This document shows positions 36,891-45,034 of a stretch of 47,635 bases of DNA, piece after piece (the stretch's first letter is position 1; each line of letters begins with the position of its first letter). Source of the stretch: Acidobacteriota bacterium (lineage in GTDB: Bacteria; Acidobacteriota; UBA6911; RPQK01; DATIPO01); NCBI GenBank assembly GCA_035471785.1, contig DATIPQ010000107.1, forward strand, positions 1 through 47,635, read 5' to 3'. The notes beneath the pieces are model-generated. The model saw nothing but the letters and a program-made list of their open reading frames with translations. It did not search any database and was not told where the DNA came from. Both the position numbers and the translations under genes were made by a program.

Positions 36891-37658
36891 ATGAGGTCAC
36901 ACTTTTCATCTCCAGCCAGATCCGGTCAGTCGACAGGTCCCTGGAGGGGGGTCTTGCCGGCGTTGATGGCGACGCTGCTGGCTTGCGCGCCTCAGGAGCC
37001 GGTGAGCCTGCAAGGCGGCCCCGACGTGGTGGAAGGAGAGCGCCATTTTCTGCACGGCTATCCGGCACTCAATCCCGACGGCACGGTCAACGCCGTGATC
37101 GAGATTCCGGCGGGGACTTCGGCCAAGTGGGAGGTCGAAAAAAACAGCGGCAACCTCCACTGGGAGCGCCAGGGAGAAGGTTATCGCATCGTCCACTACC
37201 TTCCCTATCCCGCCAACTACGGCATGGTTCCGCAGACGCTGCTTCCGGCCCAATCCGGCGGAGACGGCGATCCGCTCGATGTGGTCGTGTTGTCGCCGGC
37301 TCTCAACCGCGGCACGGTCGTGGCCGTCCGCCTCATCGGAGTGCTGCGGCTGCTGGACGGTGGAGAGCGCGACGACAAACTGCTGGCCGTGCTGCCGGGC
37401 ACACCCCTGGGCGAGGTGGGTGATTTGCCGGAGCTGGAGAGAGATTTTCCCGGGACGGGACAGGTCGTAGAAACCTGGTTCGCCAACTACAAAGGGCCCG
37501 CCACCATGGTTTCCGAAGGGCTGGCGGGAGTCGAGGAAGCGACCGCCATGCTTCGGCAGGCGATGTCGGCTTACCGTCAGGCCAATCCCGAGAATGGAGT
37601 CCCTCAGCCGTCGGCCGAGCCCTCTCAAGAAGAGGACGAAAGGCCTCAGCAACCCTAA
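36891..37658 (+). CDS. Lipoprotein-anchored inorganic pyrophosphatase
   Basis: A 255-residue family I pyrophosphatase with an N-terminal export signal: a charged start, hydrophobic LPALMATLL and the lipobox LLAC (Cys32). The catalytic region is intact: GDGDPLDVVVL with Asp125, 127, 130, then ERDDKLLAVLP with the Asp pair, and Lys in NYKGP. A cytoplasmic pyrophosphatase (26894) is also present. A disordered Pro/Glu tail ends the protein. A TAGACT box lies 12 nt before the ATG without a ribosome site. The ureohydrolase starts 15 bp downstream. A periplasmic PPi source is not obvious, which makes this unusual. Confidence 0.85.
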   Translation: MRSHFSSPARSGQSTGPWRGVLPALMATLLACAPQEPVSLQGGPDVVEGERHFLHGYPALNPDGTVNAVIEIPAGTSAKWEVEKNSGNLHWERQGEGYRIVHYLPYPANYGMVPQTLLPAQSGGDGDPLDVVVLSPALNRGTVVAVRLIGVLRLLDGGERDDKLLAVLPGTPLGEVGDLPELERDFPGTGQVVETWFANYKGPATMVSEGLAGVEEATAMLRQAMSAYRQANPENGVPQPSAEPSQEEDERPQQP

Positions 37659-37673
37659 GAAAAGGACCGCTTT

Positions 37674-38771
37674 ATGTCAGAGTCCCAAAGAGCCCGCATC
37701 ATCCGAGTCCCCGTGGGGAGGGGCGCCAATAACTTTCCCGGACTGGAGTTGGGTCCCCATTCGGTGGAGCGCCTGACGCGCGACCGCATCGCCGATTTCC
37801 AGCTCGACGCCACCTCCAAGTCGACTCGGGTGCCCTTCCGCTACTGGCTGGACGAGAAGTCGGAGGAGATCGAGCCGGCGGCGCCGGGCGATGCCCAGGA
37901 TACGGGGGAATATGAGACCATCCAGCACTTGCCGGCCGTGCGCGAGATCTGCCGCCGCCTGCGCGAGAAAGTGGCCGAGGTGCTAAGCGAGAATCCCCAG
38001 GACCCGATCCTGCCTCTGGTGCTGGGAGGCGATCATTCGGTAGCCATCGGCACCATCGCCGGAGTGCGCAAGGCGCGTCCCGACAAGAAACTCGGCCTGC
38101 TCTGGATCGATTCCCACTCCGACTACCACACCGGCTATCTGGGCGAACGCTTCGGCGAGGACGAATACGACCGTTGGCACCGTCCCGGACCCGCCGAGAA
38201 GAGCAACCGCAACGGCACCACCTTCAGCGGGCACATCCACGGCATGTCGGTGGCTGTGGCCTGCGGGTACGGCGAGACCAAGCTTCTGGAGCTCTACGAG
38301 AAGCAGAATTTCGTCTCCCCTCAGAACGTGGTCTGCCTGGGGGTGCGGGACATCGACCGGGAGGAGCGGGAATGGCTCCACCGCGACAAGGTCTGCTGCA
38401 TCTCCTCGCGCCAGCTCGAGTTCCACGGCGTCACCGAGTGCGTGCACCGGGCCGTCAAGCACATGCTGGCGCAAGGCATCGAAGAGCTGCATATTTCCTT
38501 CGACATCGATTGCCTGGAGGCGGTCCTGGTGCCGGGAACCGGGACCCGCGTCCCCGGCGGCATGAGCTTCCGCGAGGCTGATCTGGTGCTCAAACTGCTG
38601 CGCGACTGGCTGCCCCAGGTGGGAATACGGGTATGCTCGTTCGATCTGGTCGAGGTCAATCCCACCCTCGACGAGCACGGACGGACGGCTCACCTGGCCG
38701 CCCGCCTGCTGACCGCTTTTCTGGGCGAAGAAGTCCTCTACGACGAGTCCTTCCCCTGGCCGGGCGACTAG
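37674..38771 (+). CDS. Ureohydrolase (arginase/agmatinase family)
   Basis: A 365-residue binuclear-manganese hydrolase that cleaves a guanidino group to urea. The metal ligands are visible in GGDHSVAIGT (His), WIDSHSDYHT (Asp-x-His-x-Asp, with Ser in place of the usual Ala residues) and SFDIDCLEAVLVPGTGT (Asp-x-Asp; the following position is Glu instead of the common Asp). It is about 60 residues longer than typical arginases, with extra sequence around residues 55-90 and 155-190. Candidate substrates are arginine, agmatine (arginine decarboxylase is encoded nearby) or formiminoglutamate. AAGGA precedes ATG 37674. It is probably cotranscribed with the lipoprotein pyrophosphatase. Confidence 0.85.
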   Translation: MSESQRARIIRVPVGRGANNFPGLELGPHSVERLTRDRIADFQLDATSKSTRVPFRYWLDEKSEEIEPAAPGDAQDTGEYETIQHLPAVREICRRLREKVAEVLSENPQDPILPLVLGGDHSVAIGTIAGVRKARPDKKLGLLWIDSHSDYHTGYLGERFGEDEYDRWHRPGPAEKSNRNGTTFSGHIHGMSVAVACGYGETKLLELYEKQNFVSPQNVVCLGVRDIDREEREWLHRDKVCCISSRQLEFHGVTECVHRAVKHMLAQGIEELHISFDIDCLEAVLVPGTGTRVPGGMSFREADLVLKLLRDWLPQVGIRVCSFDLVEVNPTLDEHGRTAHLAARLLTAFLGEEVLYDESFPWPGD

Positions 38772-38777
38772 GGACGC

Positions 38778-39458
38778 TCACACCATTTGCAGAAGCTTGT
38801 GCGCCAGCACGGGAGCTTGGCCTTCGTGCTTGAAGTAGACGAAAGCGTCGCGGTCGAGTCCGCCCAGCCACTCGGCCCAATCTTCCATCTGGCCGGGGGC
38901 GTATTGGCTGCTCCTCAGCCTGACGTAGACCATGGGGCCCGTCAGCTCTCTCACCGCCTCCTGGTCGTCGGTTTCCACTACGGCCAGGGTTTGGTTGGCG
39001 TCTCTCAATGCCTGGTAGGTCTCGTCGCAGTACCAGGTCTCGTGACGGAACTCGAAGGCCATCCGCCACTGGCTGGGAGCGACCTCGATGAACTCTCGCA
39101 GCCTGTCCACGTCGCGCTTGAACCAGGGAGGAAGCTGCACCAGCACGCAGCCCAACTGCTCCTTCAGCGGGGCGGCTCCCTTGAGGAACCATTGCAGGTT
39201 TTCTTCTACGTCCTGAAGGCGCTTGTTGTGGGTGACCCGGCGGTTCATCTTGAGGGTGAAGCGGAAGGAATCGGGAACCTGCTCCTTCCATTGGGCCACG
39301 GTCTTTGCGGAGGGAGAGCGGTAGAAAGTGGCGTTGATCTCGGTGGTGGTAAGCTGTTGGCTGTAGTAGCGCAAGAAATCCTTCTGGGGCAGATCATCGG
39401 GATAAAAGCTGCCCTTCCATTCCTTGTAGGCAAACCCTGACGTGCCGACGTAGATCAT
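38778..39458 (-). CDS. DUF72/YecE-family protein
   Basis: A 226-residue TIM-barrel-like protein. It has the family start IYVGTSGFAYKEWKGSFYP, then TTTEINATFYRSPSAKTVAQW, FRFTLKMNRRVTH and AFEFRHETW. The molecular function of the family is unknown. The genome context gives no help: its stop lies 6 bp from the convergent ureohydrolase stop. There is no ribosome site; a TAAGAT box sits 6 nt before the ATG, so the mRNA may be leaderless. Confidence 0.87.
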   Translation of the reverse strand: MIYVGTSGFAYKEWKGSFYPDDLPQKDFLRYYSQQLTTTEINATFYRSPSAKTVAQWKEQVPDSFRFTLKMNRRVTHNKRLQDVEENLQWFLKGAAPLKEQLGCVLVQLPPWFKRDVDRLREFIEVAPSQWRMAFEFRHETWYCDETYQALRDANQTLAVVETDDQEAVRELTGPMVYVRLRSSQYAPGQMEDWAEWLGGLDRDAFVYFKHEGQAPVLAHKLLQMV

Positions 39459-39497
39459 GCCCTCATCTTAGACTCTCGGCCCTCGCTTCGGCAACGG

Positions 39498-39947
39498 TCA
39501 ACGATCCAGGCAGTGCAAGACGATGCGCCGCTCCAGCCGGGGCAGGAAGCGCGAAGAGGCCAGGATGCTGCGGATGGCGGCCAGGTGCTTGGCGGTGAGG
39601 AGGCCGCAATAGCGGCTGCGCGGGTCTTTGACGACCAGGCGCCGGAAGACATGTTGGCGGCGATGACGGATCTCGCGGCAGTCGATCCAGGTATCGCGGG
39701 GCCAGAAGGGGTAGGAACGGGCCTTGATGCACAGGCATTCATGGCGCAGAACCGCCGGTATCTTGTCGCCGCGGGAGGTGGTGAGGAGATAAAGGCAATA
39801 CCCTTGGAAGATTCCCAGGTGGATACAGTACTTGTAAACAGAAGCGCCTTTCTTGACGGCTTCCGGCAGACGCCACACCGAGCCGCTCCTGAGAGCCTGC
39901 GGCGTACGCAGCAGTTCAGACTGAAGGTCACGCATCCGTAATCCCAT
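39498..39947 (-). CDS. Candidate toxin paired with the Panacea antitoxin
   Basis: A 149-residue basic protein of no family that I can name with confidence. It follows the Panacea-domain gene with a 20 bp overlap, the arrangement typical of toxin-antitoxin pairs. ATG 39947 has GGAGG 9 nt upstream; the frame opens 10 codons earlier, and another ATG lies 4 codons in. It is Arg-rich with clustered cysteines (YKYCIHLGIFQGYC, HECLCIK), and its end (ILASSRFLPRLERRIV) recalls, only loosely, a family of small TA-associated proteins with an HPFxxxxS motif. It has no signal peptide or membrane helix. The toxin role is inferred from position. Confidence 0.6.
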   Translation of the reverse strand: MGLRMRDLQSELLRTPQALRSGSVWRLPEAVKKGASVYKYCIHLGIFQGYCLYLLTTSRGDKIPAVLRHECLCIKARSYPFWPRDTWIDCREIRHRRQHVFRRLVVKDPRSRYCGLLTAKHLAAIRSILASSRFLPRLERRIVLHCLDR

Positions 39948-40530
39948 CGAGATAATCCTCCGCTTCTTGGTCTTCACATAGCAATTCCAGCAAGTTGCGC
40001 TGCTCGGGGTCGTCGAGGTCGAAGAGCAGGCGAAGGTCCATTCGCCCGTTCTGGTCGGCTTTTTTCCAGGCCTCCTCCTTGTGGCTCTTGTCGATGAGTT
40101 GGCCCACGCTCAGCCCTTGGCACTCCTTGAGCCCCCGCTCCAGAGCTTCGCGGTCGGAGTCGGAGAGCCAGTCTTCCATCTCGAAGCGGGCGGCCGAGAA
40201 GAAAGCGTAGGTCCTTTCCGGACGCACCTCGACGGCCTGCAAGAGGCGGTGCAGGTTGGCGTCCCCGGCCATGCGCAGGCCCTGCCGCGAGGCCTTGGCC
40301 GCGTTCTTGAGCCAATCGTAAGCCGAAGAAGGCACGGGACCGTTGAGCATGGCCACGTAGGCATCGCCGGTAACAGGACGTCCGTAGCGGGTCAGGTGGT
40401 GCTTGTCGGCGTAAAAGAGCACCTTGCTCACCTCGAGCGTGCTCAATTCCCGGCGGCTGGCCACGTACTGCAGCGCGGCCAAGAACTTCTTGAAGCGAAA
40501 GCCGAATCGTATCTGCGACGAATCCTCCAC
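39928..40530 (-). CDS. Panacea-domain (DUF4065/SocA-like) antitoxin
   Basis: A 200-residue protein with a Panacea domain in the N-terminal half: FLAALQYVASR, LEVSKVLFYADKHHLTRYGRPVTGD, then AYVAMLNGPVPSSAYDWL. The domain is known as a versatile neutralising domain of antitoxins (PanA) and as SocA in Caulobacter. The C-terminal half is acidic with few known features (LDDPEQRNLLELLCEDQEAEDYLD). The frame is open to 40587, but GTG 40530 has GGAGG 4-5 nt upstream and is the better start. It overlaps the downstream gene by 20 bp, consistent with a bicistronic TA operon. Confidence 0.82.
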   Translation of the reverse strand: MEDSSQIRFGFRFKKFLAALQYVASRRELSTLEVSKVLFYADKHHLTRYGRPVTGDAYVAMLNGPVPSSAYDWLKNAAKASRQGLRMAGDANLHRLLQAVEVRPERTYAFFSAARFEMEDWLSDSDREALERGLKECQGLSVGQLIDKSHKEEAWKKADQNGRMDLRLLFDLDDPEQRNLLELLCEDQEAEDYLDGITDA

Positions 40531-40611
40531 GTTGCCTCCGAACGGAAGTCTACCAGGGAGCGCTGTCAAAAACAGCCCGGATTGCAACTTTTGGCGGTAG
40601 GAGCGCCCGGT

Positions 40612-42555
40612 CTACTCGACCTCTTCACCTACAAGGTAGGTATAGCCGCTCAATCCCTTCCGGTAGAGGGTCATCATTTCTTCCGCCTCGGCGGGCTCGA
40701 TGAGGCCCTTGCCCAGGCCGATGCCCAGCAGTTTGGAAATGCGCTCCAGCAGGTCGGCGGCCTCGAACTGCACGTAATCGAGCACTTCCTGCACGTTCTC
40801 GCCGTGGATGAATTCCTCGAAGCTGTAAGTGCCGTCCTGGTTGAGGGAGACGTGGACGGCGTTGGTGTCGCCGAAGAGGTTGTGCAGGTCGCCCAGGATC
40901 TCCTGGTAGGCTCCGATCAGGAAAACTCCGATCAGGTAAGGGTCGTCGGGTGGAAAGCTGTGCACGGGCAGAGTCGGGGTGCCGAGCTGTTCGCCCAGCC
41001 AGGCGGGATCGCCGATAAAGCGCTCGACCTTGCCGTCGGAATCGCAGGTGATGTCCTGCAGGGTCGCCTCCCGGTCGGGACACTCATTCAGGCGATGGAT
41101 AGGCATCAAGGGAAAGATCTGATTGATGGCCCAGGAATCGGGCAGCGATTGAAAGAGCGAGAAGTTGCAGAAGTACTTGTCGGAAAGACGCTCCTTCAAG
41201 TCGGCCACCTCTTCGCCGCCCTCGATATCGGGAAGCAGGCTGTAGACGCGCCGGGCGATGGTCCAGAATAGCTGTTCGCACTTGGCCCTTTCCGAGAGTC
41301 CCGTGCGCCCGCTCTTGAAGTGCTCCAGCACCTCTTCCTTGACCCGAACGGCCTCGCGCCAGCTTTCCAGCGCATTGTGGACGCTCAGTTCCCCCAGGAT
41401 GCGCCGCAGGGTGAAGAGAGCCGGGTCTTCGCGCTGTGAAAGCTGCGGTTGCTGCTTCCAGAGGGGCGGCGAGGTGGCTTCCAGCACGTCCATGACGAGC
41501 AGGGAATGATGGGCCGTCAAGGCCCGTCCCGACTCGGAGACGATGTTGGGATGAGGCAGATCCTGCTCGCGGCAGATCTCGCTCAGGGCCGAGACGATGG
41601 TATCGGCGTAGTCTTTGATGGTGTAGTTGACCGAAGAAGGGGCGCTGGAGCGCGATCCGTCGTAGTCGACTCCCAGACCGCCGCCCACGTCCACGAACTC
41701 GATCTCACAACCCGCCTTATGCAGTTCGGAGTAAAAGCGTGAAACTTCCTTGAGGCTCTCGGCAATGGAGGAAATGTCTGTGATCTGGCTTCCCAGGTGG
41801 AAGTGAAGCAGCTTGATGCTGTCCAGCATGCCTCTGGAGCCGGCCAGCTCGACTGCGTCCAGGATCTCGGTCACGGTCAGGCCGAACTTGGAGAGTTCGC
41901 CTCCCGAGGACTGCCACATTCCGCTGCCGCAGGAGGAAAGCTTGACCCGAAGCCCGATTTGAGGGTGGATGTCGAGGTCTGAGGACAAGCGCAAGATGGT
42001 CTCCAGTTCGCTGGGCTTTTCCACCACGATGAAGATGCGCCGGTCCAGCTTTTGCCCGATCAGGGCCATGCGGATGTAGGCTTCGTCTTTGTAGCCGTTG
42101 CAGATGATCAGCCCGTCGGGATTGTCCTGCATGGCCAGGACGGCATGCAGTTCGGGCTTGGAACCGGCCTCCAGGCCCATGTCGAAAGAGCGTCCGAAGC
42201 GGACGATTTCCTGCACCACCTGACGCTGCTGGTTGACCTTGATGGGGTAGACGGTGAAATAGCGTCCCTGGTAGCCGTATTCTTGGGACGACTGGCTGAA
42301 GGCCTGATGGATGTCCTCGATGCGCTTTTGCAGGATGTTGGAGAAACGCAGCATCACAGGCAGCGCCATGCCCTTGCGCTGGATCTCGTCGACCAGTTCC
42401 TTGAGGTCGATCTTGCGGCCGTCCTGGTGGGGGTCTACCTGTACGTTGCCGGCCTCGTTGATGCTGAAGAAGCCGGCCCCCCAGTCCTCGATGCGGTAGA
42501 CTTTGCGGGCCTCTTCCAGCGTCCATTGCTGATGTGCTTCCAGTGTCGTCTTCAA
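40612..42555 (-). CDS. speA: Biosynthetic arginine decarboxylase
   Basis: A 647-residue fold-type III PLP enzyme converting arginine to agmatine and CO2, the first step of a route to putrescine. Its length matches SpeA (about 630-660). The PLP Lys106 lies in YTVYPIKVNQ-type sequence (FTVYPIKVNQQ). Others are LHFHLGSQITD, EFVDVGGGLGVDYDG (PLP phosphate) and SESGRALTAHHS. The C-terminal domain has SLPDSWAINQIFPLMPIHRL and GAYQEILGDLHNLFGDTNAVH, both typical of the family. The start is a TTG at 42555 with no ribosome site; a TAGAAT box ends 9 nt upstream. It stands alone on its strand downstream of no obvious operon partner. A candidate agmatinase (37674) is encoded 1.8 kb away. Confidence 0.94.
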   Translation of the reverse strand: MKTTLEAHQQWTLEEARKVYRIEDWGAGFFSINEAGNVQVDPHQDGRKIDLKELVDEIQRKGMALPVMLRFSNILQKRIEDIHQAFSQSSQEYGYQGRYFTVYPIKVNQQRQVVQEIVRFGRSFDMGLEAGSKPELHAVLAMQDNPDGLIICNGYKDEAYIRMALIGQKLDRRIFIVVEKPSELETILRLSSDLDIHPQIGLRVKLSSCGSGMWQSSGGELSKFGLTVTEILDAVELAGSRGMLDSIKLLHFHLGSQITDISSIAESLKEVSRFYSELHKAGCEIEFVDVGGGLGVDYDGSRSSAPSSVNYTIKDYADTIVSALSEICREQDLPHPNIVSESGRALTAHHSLLVMDVLEATSPPLWKQQPQLSQREDPALFTLRRILGELSVHNALESWREAVRVKEEVLEHFKSGRTGLSERAKCEQLFWTIARRVYSLLPDIEGGEEVADLKERLSDKYFCNFSLFQSLPDSWAINQIFPLMPIHRLNECPDREATLQDITCDSDGKVERFIGDPAWLGEQLGTPTLPVHSFPPDDPYLIGVFLIGAYQEILGDLHNLFGDTNAVHVSLNQDGTYSFEEFIHGENVQEVLDYVQFEAADLLERISKLLGIGLGKGLIEPAEAEEMMTLYRKGLSGYTYLVGEEVE

Positions 42556-42564
42556 AACGGCTCT

Positions 42565-42570
42565 ATTCTA
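42565..42570 (-). promoter_or_regulatory. -10 box immediately before the speA start
   Basis: TAGAAT on the minus strand ends 9 nt before the TTG start codon at 42555, leaving no room for a leader or Shine-Dalgarno sequence. A weak TTGCCA lies about 15 bp further upstream as -35. This suggests a leaderless mRNA, as for ppa. Confidence 0.42.
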
Positions 42571-42673
42571 ACGCAAGCCGCGCTTTGGCAAATCTTCATC
42601 TGCGTAAGCGGGTTCGAAACCCTTTCCGCGAGAGCGCGTCTGCTGCTACGGGTCCTCGAGTGGAAAGGAAAGC

Positions 42674-43150
42674 ATGAGAGAATTCAAAATCGAGAAAGAG
42701 CTCTGGCTGCCCTACCAGCCCGAGGAGATCTTCCCCTTCTTCGCCGACGCCGCCAATCTGCATCGCTTGACTCCCGATACCATGAATTTTGAAATTCTTA
42801 CGCCCACTCCCATCAAGATGGGGGAGGGAACGGTGATCGACTACAAGCTGCGCGTGCGCAAGATCCCCATGCGCTGGCGCAGCGAGATCACTGCCTGGGA
42901 GCCTCCTCATCGCTTCACGGACGAGCAGCTCAGGGGACCCTACCGCCAGTGGATCCACGAGCACACCTTCGAGGAGAAAGATGGAGGCACTGTTTGCCGC
43001 GACCGGGTGCGCTACGCCCTCTGGGGAGGCTGGATCGTCGACAAGCTGCTGGTGCGCCGGGACGTGGAGAGCATCTTCGAGTATCGCCAGGCGCAACTGA
43101 AAAAGATCTTTCCAGCCCGCGACCGGCGCCCGCAGGCCAAGGCGTCTTGA
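42674..43150 (+). CDS. SRPBCC (START-like) ligand-binding protein
   Basis: A 158-residue protein of the polyketide cyclase/SRPBCC superfamily, a hydrophobic-cavity fold. It starts MREFKIEKELWLPYQPEEIFPFFADAANLHRLTP, followed by the family-typical GTVIDYKLRVRKIPMRWRSEITAWEPPHRFTDEQLRGPY pattern and a final helix (VDKLLVRRDVESIFEYRQAQL). No catalytic residues can be assigned; ligand unknown. ATG 42674 follows GGAAAGGAAAGC. It is convergent with the amidohydrolase, 7 bp between stops. Possibly a small stress or lipid-binding protein. Confidence 0.82.
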   Translation: MREFKIEKELWLPYQPEEIFPFFADAANLHRLTPDTMNFEILTPTPIKMGEGTVIDYKLRVRKIPMRWRSEITAWEPPHRFTDEQLRGPYRQWIHEHTFEEKDGGTVCRDRVRYALWGGWIVDKLLVRRDVESIFEYRQAQLKKIFPARDRRPQAKAS

Positions 43151-43157
43151 GCGGGTG

Positions 43158-44903
43158 TCAGTCGCGCCGGTAGGCGAACCTTCCTCCGATGACGGTGTAG
43201 AGGACTTCAGTGTCGAGGATCCTGGAGGGGTCGATCTCCAGCAGATCCAGAGAGAGGACGGCGATGTCGGCCACCTTTCCGGGCGTCAGCGAACCCTTCA
43301 CGTCCTCTTCGAAGTTGGCGTAGGCGGTGTTGTAGGTGTAGGCCTTGAGAGCCTCCTCCATCGAGATCCGCTCCTCGGGGAACCATCCGCCCGGCGGCTG
43401 CCCGGTGATGGTCTGGCGGGTGACGGCGGCGTAGAGGCCCAGCATAGGATCGATGGGATATTCAGCCGCCGAGGTGCCCGGCCAATCGGTGCCGAAGCAA
43501 AGCAGCCCGCCGTTTTCCTGGATCGTCTTGAAGGCGTAGGCGCCTTTGCTGCGTTCATGTCCGATGCGTTCCTCCATCCAGCGCATGTCGTCGCTGAGAT
43601 GAAAGGGCTGGACTTCGGCCACCACGCCCAGTTCGCCTAACCGAGGGAAGTCGTCCGGCGCGATGACCTGGGCGTGGACCAGGCGGAAGCGGCGGTCCTT
43701 CTGGCCGTTCTGGCGGCGCAGTTCCTCCAGGTAGTCGAGCAGCAGGTGGTTGGCTTCGTCGCCGATGGCATGGACGGTGAGTTGAAGGTTGGCCTTGTCG
43801 GCGTCCAGCATGTATTGCAGGAACTTGCCTTCCACGAAGTTGCCCTGGTCGTCCACCATCAGGCGGCGCCAGCGTCCGCGGCTGTCCGGGTCGTGGGTGT
43901 AAGGCTCGAAGAAACGGGCCGTGGAAGTGCCCATGATGCCGTCGATGTGCCCTTTCAGCGATCCGAGGCGGATCCATTCGTCGCCCGAGCCGATTTCAAT
44001 GCCCTGGTCGGCCAGCTTCTTCCATTCGTCCAGCGGATAGCGGAAGTGGATGCGCACGTCGAGTTGACCGGCTTCCCGCAACTCGCGGTAGATCTCGAGC
44101 TGGATCTCGTCGCTCATGTCGGAAACGTTGCTGACCCCGTGGCGGACGATTTGGCGGAAGGCGTTCTTGGTCTGGGCGATGCGGCGCTTGCGGCTGAACT
44201 CGGCGGGGATCTTGTCTCGGAAGAGCCGCGCCGCTCCCTCGCCTTCGAAGACTCCCGTGTAGCCTTGGGCGTCGCGCAGAAACTCCACCCCCTCGGCCCG
44301 AGGACGGTCGGGATCGAGGCCGGCCATCTCCAGCGCCTTGCGGTTGGCGGCGAACTGGCTGTTGTCGAACTTGCGGATGAAGATGGGGTGGCGGGCGCTG
44401 ATGTCATCGACCAGCCGCATGTCGGGCGCGAAGGGTTCACGAGAACTCCCCCCGGCGCTGCCCTCGGCCCATTGATCGTAAGCCCCCCAGTATCCGCCCA
44501 TCATCCATTCGTCGGGATCGAGGGTGGAGACCACCTCCTCGACCCTCTCGACGAACTCGTCCTGGGTCGAGGTGCGCATGATGTTGAATTCCTGGAAGCG
44601 CGCCGCCGAGGCGAAGTGGACGTGGTTGTCGTTGAAGGCCGGCAGGGCGAAGGCCCCCTCCAGGTCGACGACCTGGGTCGAGTCGCCCCGATGAGCCATC
44701 ACCTCATCATCCGACCCCACCGCCACGATGCGCCCGTCCAGCATGGCCACGGCCCGGGCCCGCGGCTTGGAATCGTCGGCCGTCCAAAAGTCGCCGTTGT
44801 GCAAGATCAAGTCCGCTTCCGGCGCCCGCTGCGATGAGCAGGAAACCGCCAGCAGGACCCACAAGAGCGCCGTCCACAGTCGGGGATTTCTCATGGACGT
44901 CAT
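43158..44903 (-). CDS. YtcJ-like amidohydrolase lipoprotein
   Basis: A 581-residue amidohydrolase-3 family enzyme. A signal peptide ending in the lipobox LAVSC (Cys22) marks it as a lipoprotein. It then has the N-terminal LILHNGDFWTADDSKPRAR sandwich, the metal motif FNDNHVHF, LQLTVHAIGDEANHLLL, and the Asp in CFGTDWPGTSAAEYPIDPM; the domain ends in EVLYTVIGGRFAYR. This is the YtcJ/N-acyl-type branch (NfdA-like), acting on an unknown amide or formamide outside the cytoplasm. It is the second exported amidohydrolase in the window. Convergent with the SRPBCC gene. Confidence 0.9.
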   Translation of the reverse strand: MTSMRNPRLWTALLWVLLAVSCSSQRAPEADLILHNGDFWTADDSKPRARAVAMLDGRIVAVGSDDEVMAHRGDSTQVVDLEGAFALPAFNDNHVHFASAARFQEFNIMRTSTQDEFVERVEEVVSTLDPDEWMMGGYWGAYDQWAEGSAGGSSREPFAPDMRLVDDISARHPIFIRKFDNSQFAANRKALEMAGLDPDRPRAEGVEFLRDAQGYTGVFEGEGAARLFRDKIPAEFSRKRRIAQTKNAFRQIVRHGVSNVSDMSDEIQLEIYRELREAGQLDVRIHFRYPLDEWKKLADQGIEIGSGDEWIRLGSLKGHIDGIMGTSTARFFEPYTHDPDSRGRWRRLMVDDQGNFVEGKFLQYMLDADKANLQLTVHAIGDEANHLLLDYLEELRRQNGQKDRRFRLVHAQVIAPDDFPRLGELGVVAEVQPFHLSDDMRWMEERIGHERSKGAYAFKTIQENGGLLCFGTDWPGTSAAEYPIDPMLGLYAAVTRQTITGQPPGGWFPEERISMEEALKAYTYNTAYANFEEDVKGSLTPGKVADIAVLSLDLLEIDPSRILDTEVLYTVIGGRFAYRRD

Positions 44904-45034
44904 ACTAGCCTATCCCCCATCGTCCCGCATCCGCCACGGCTAGGGCCACTAGGTGGCCAACAAGTTGACACACGGGTCAAGTTTCAGCGACCGCGGTGAA
45001 GGCTCAGTTGCCCTCGGCGGTATGAGGTCGCTCG

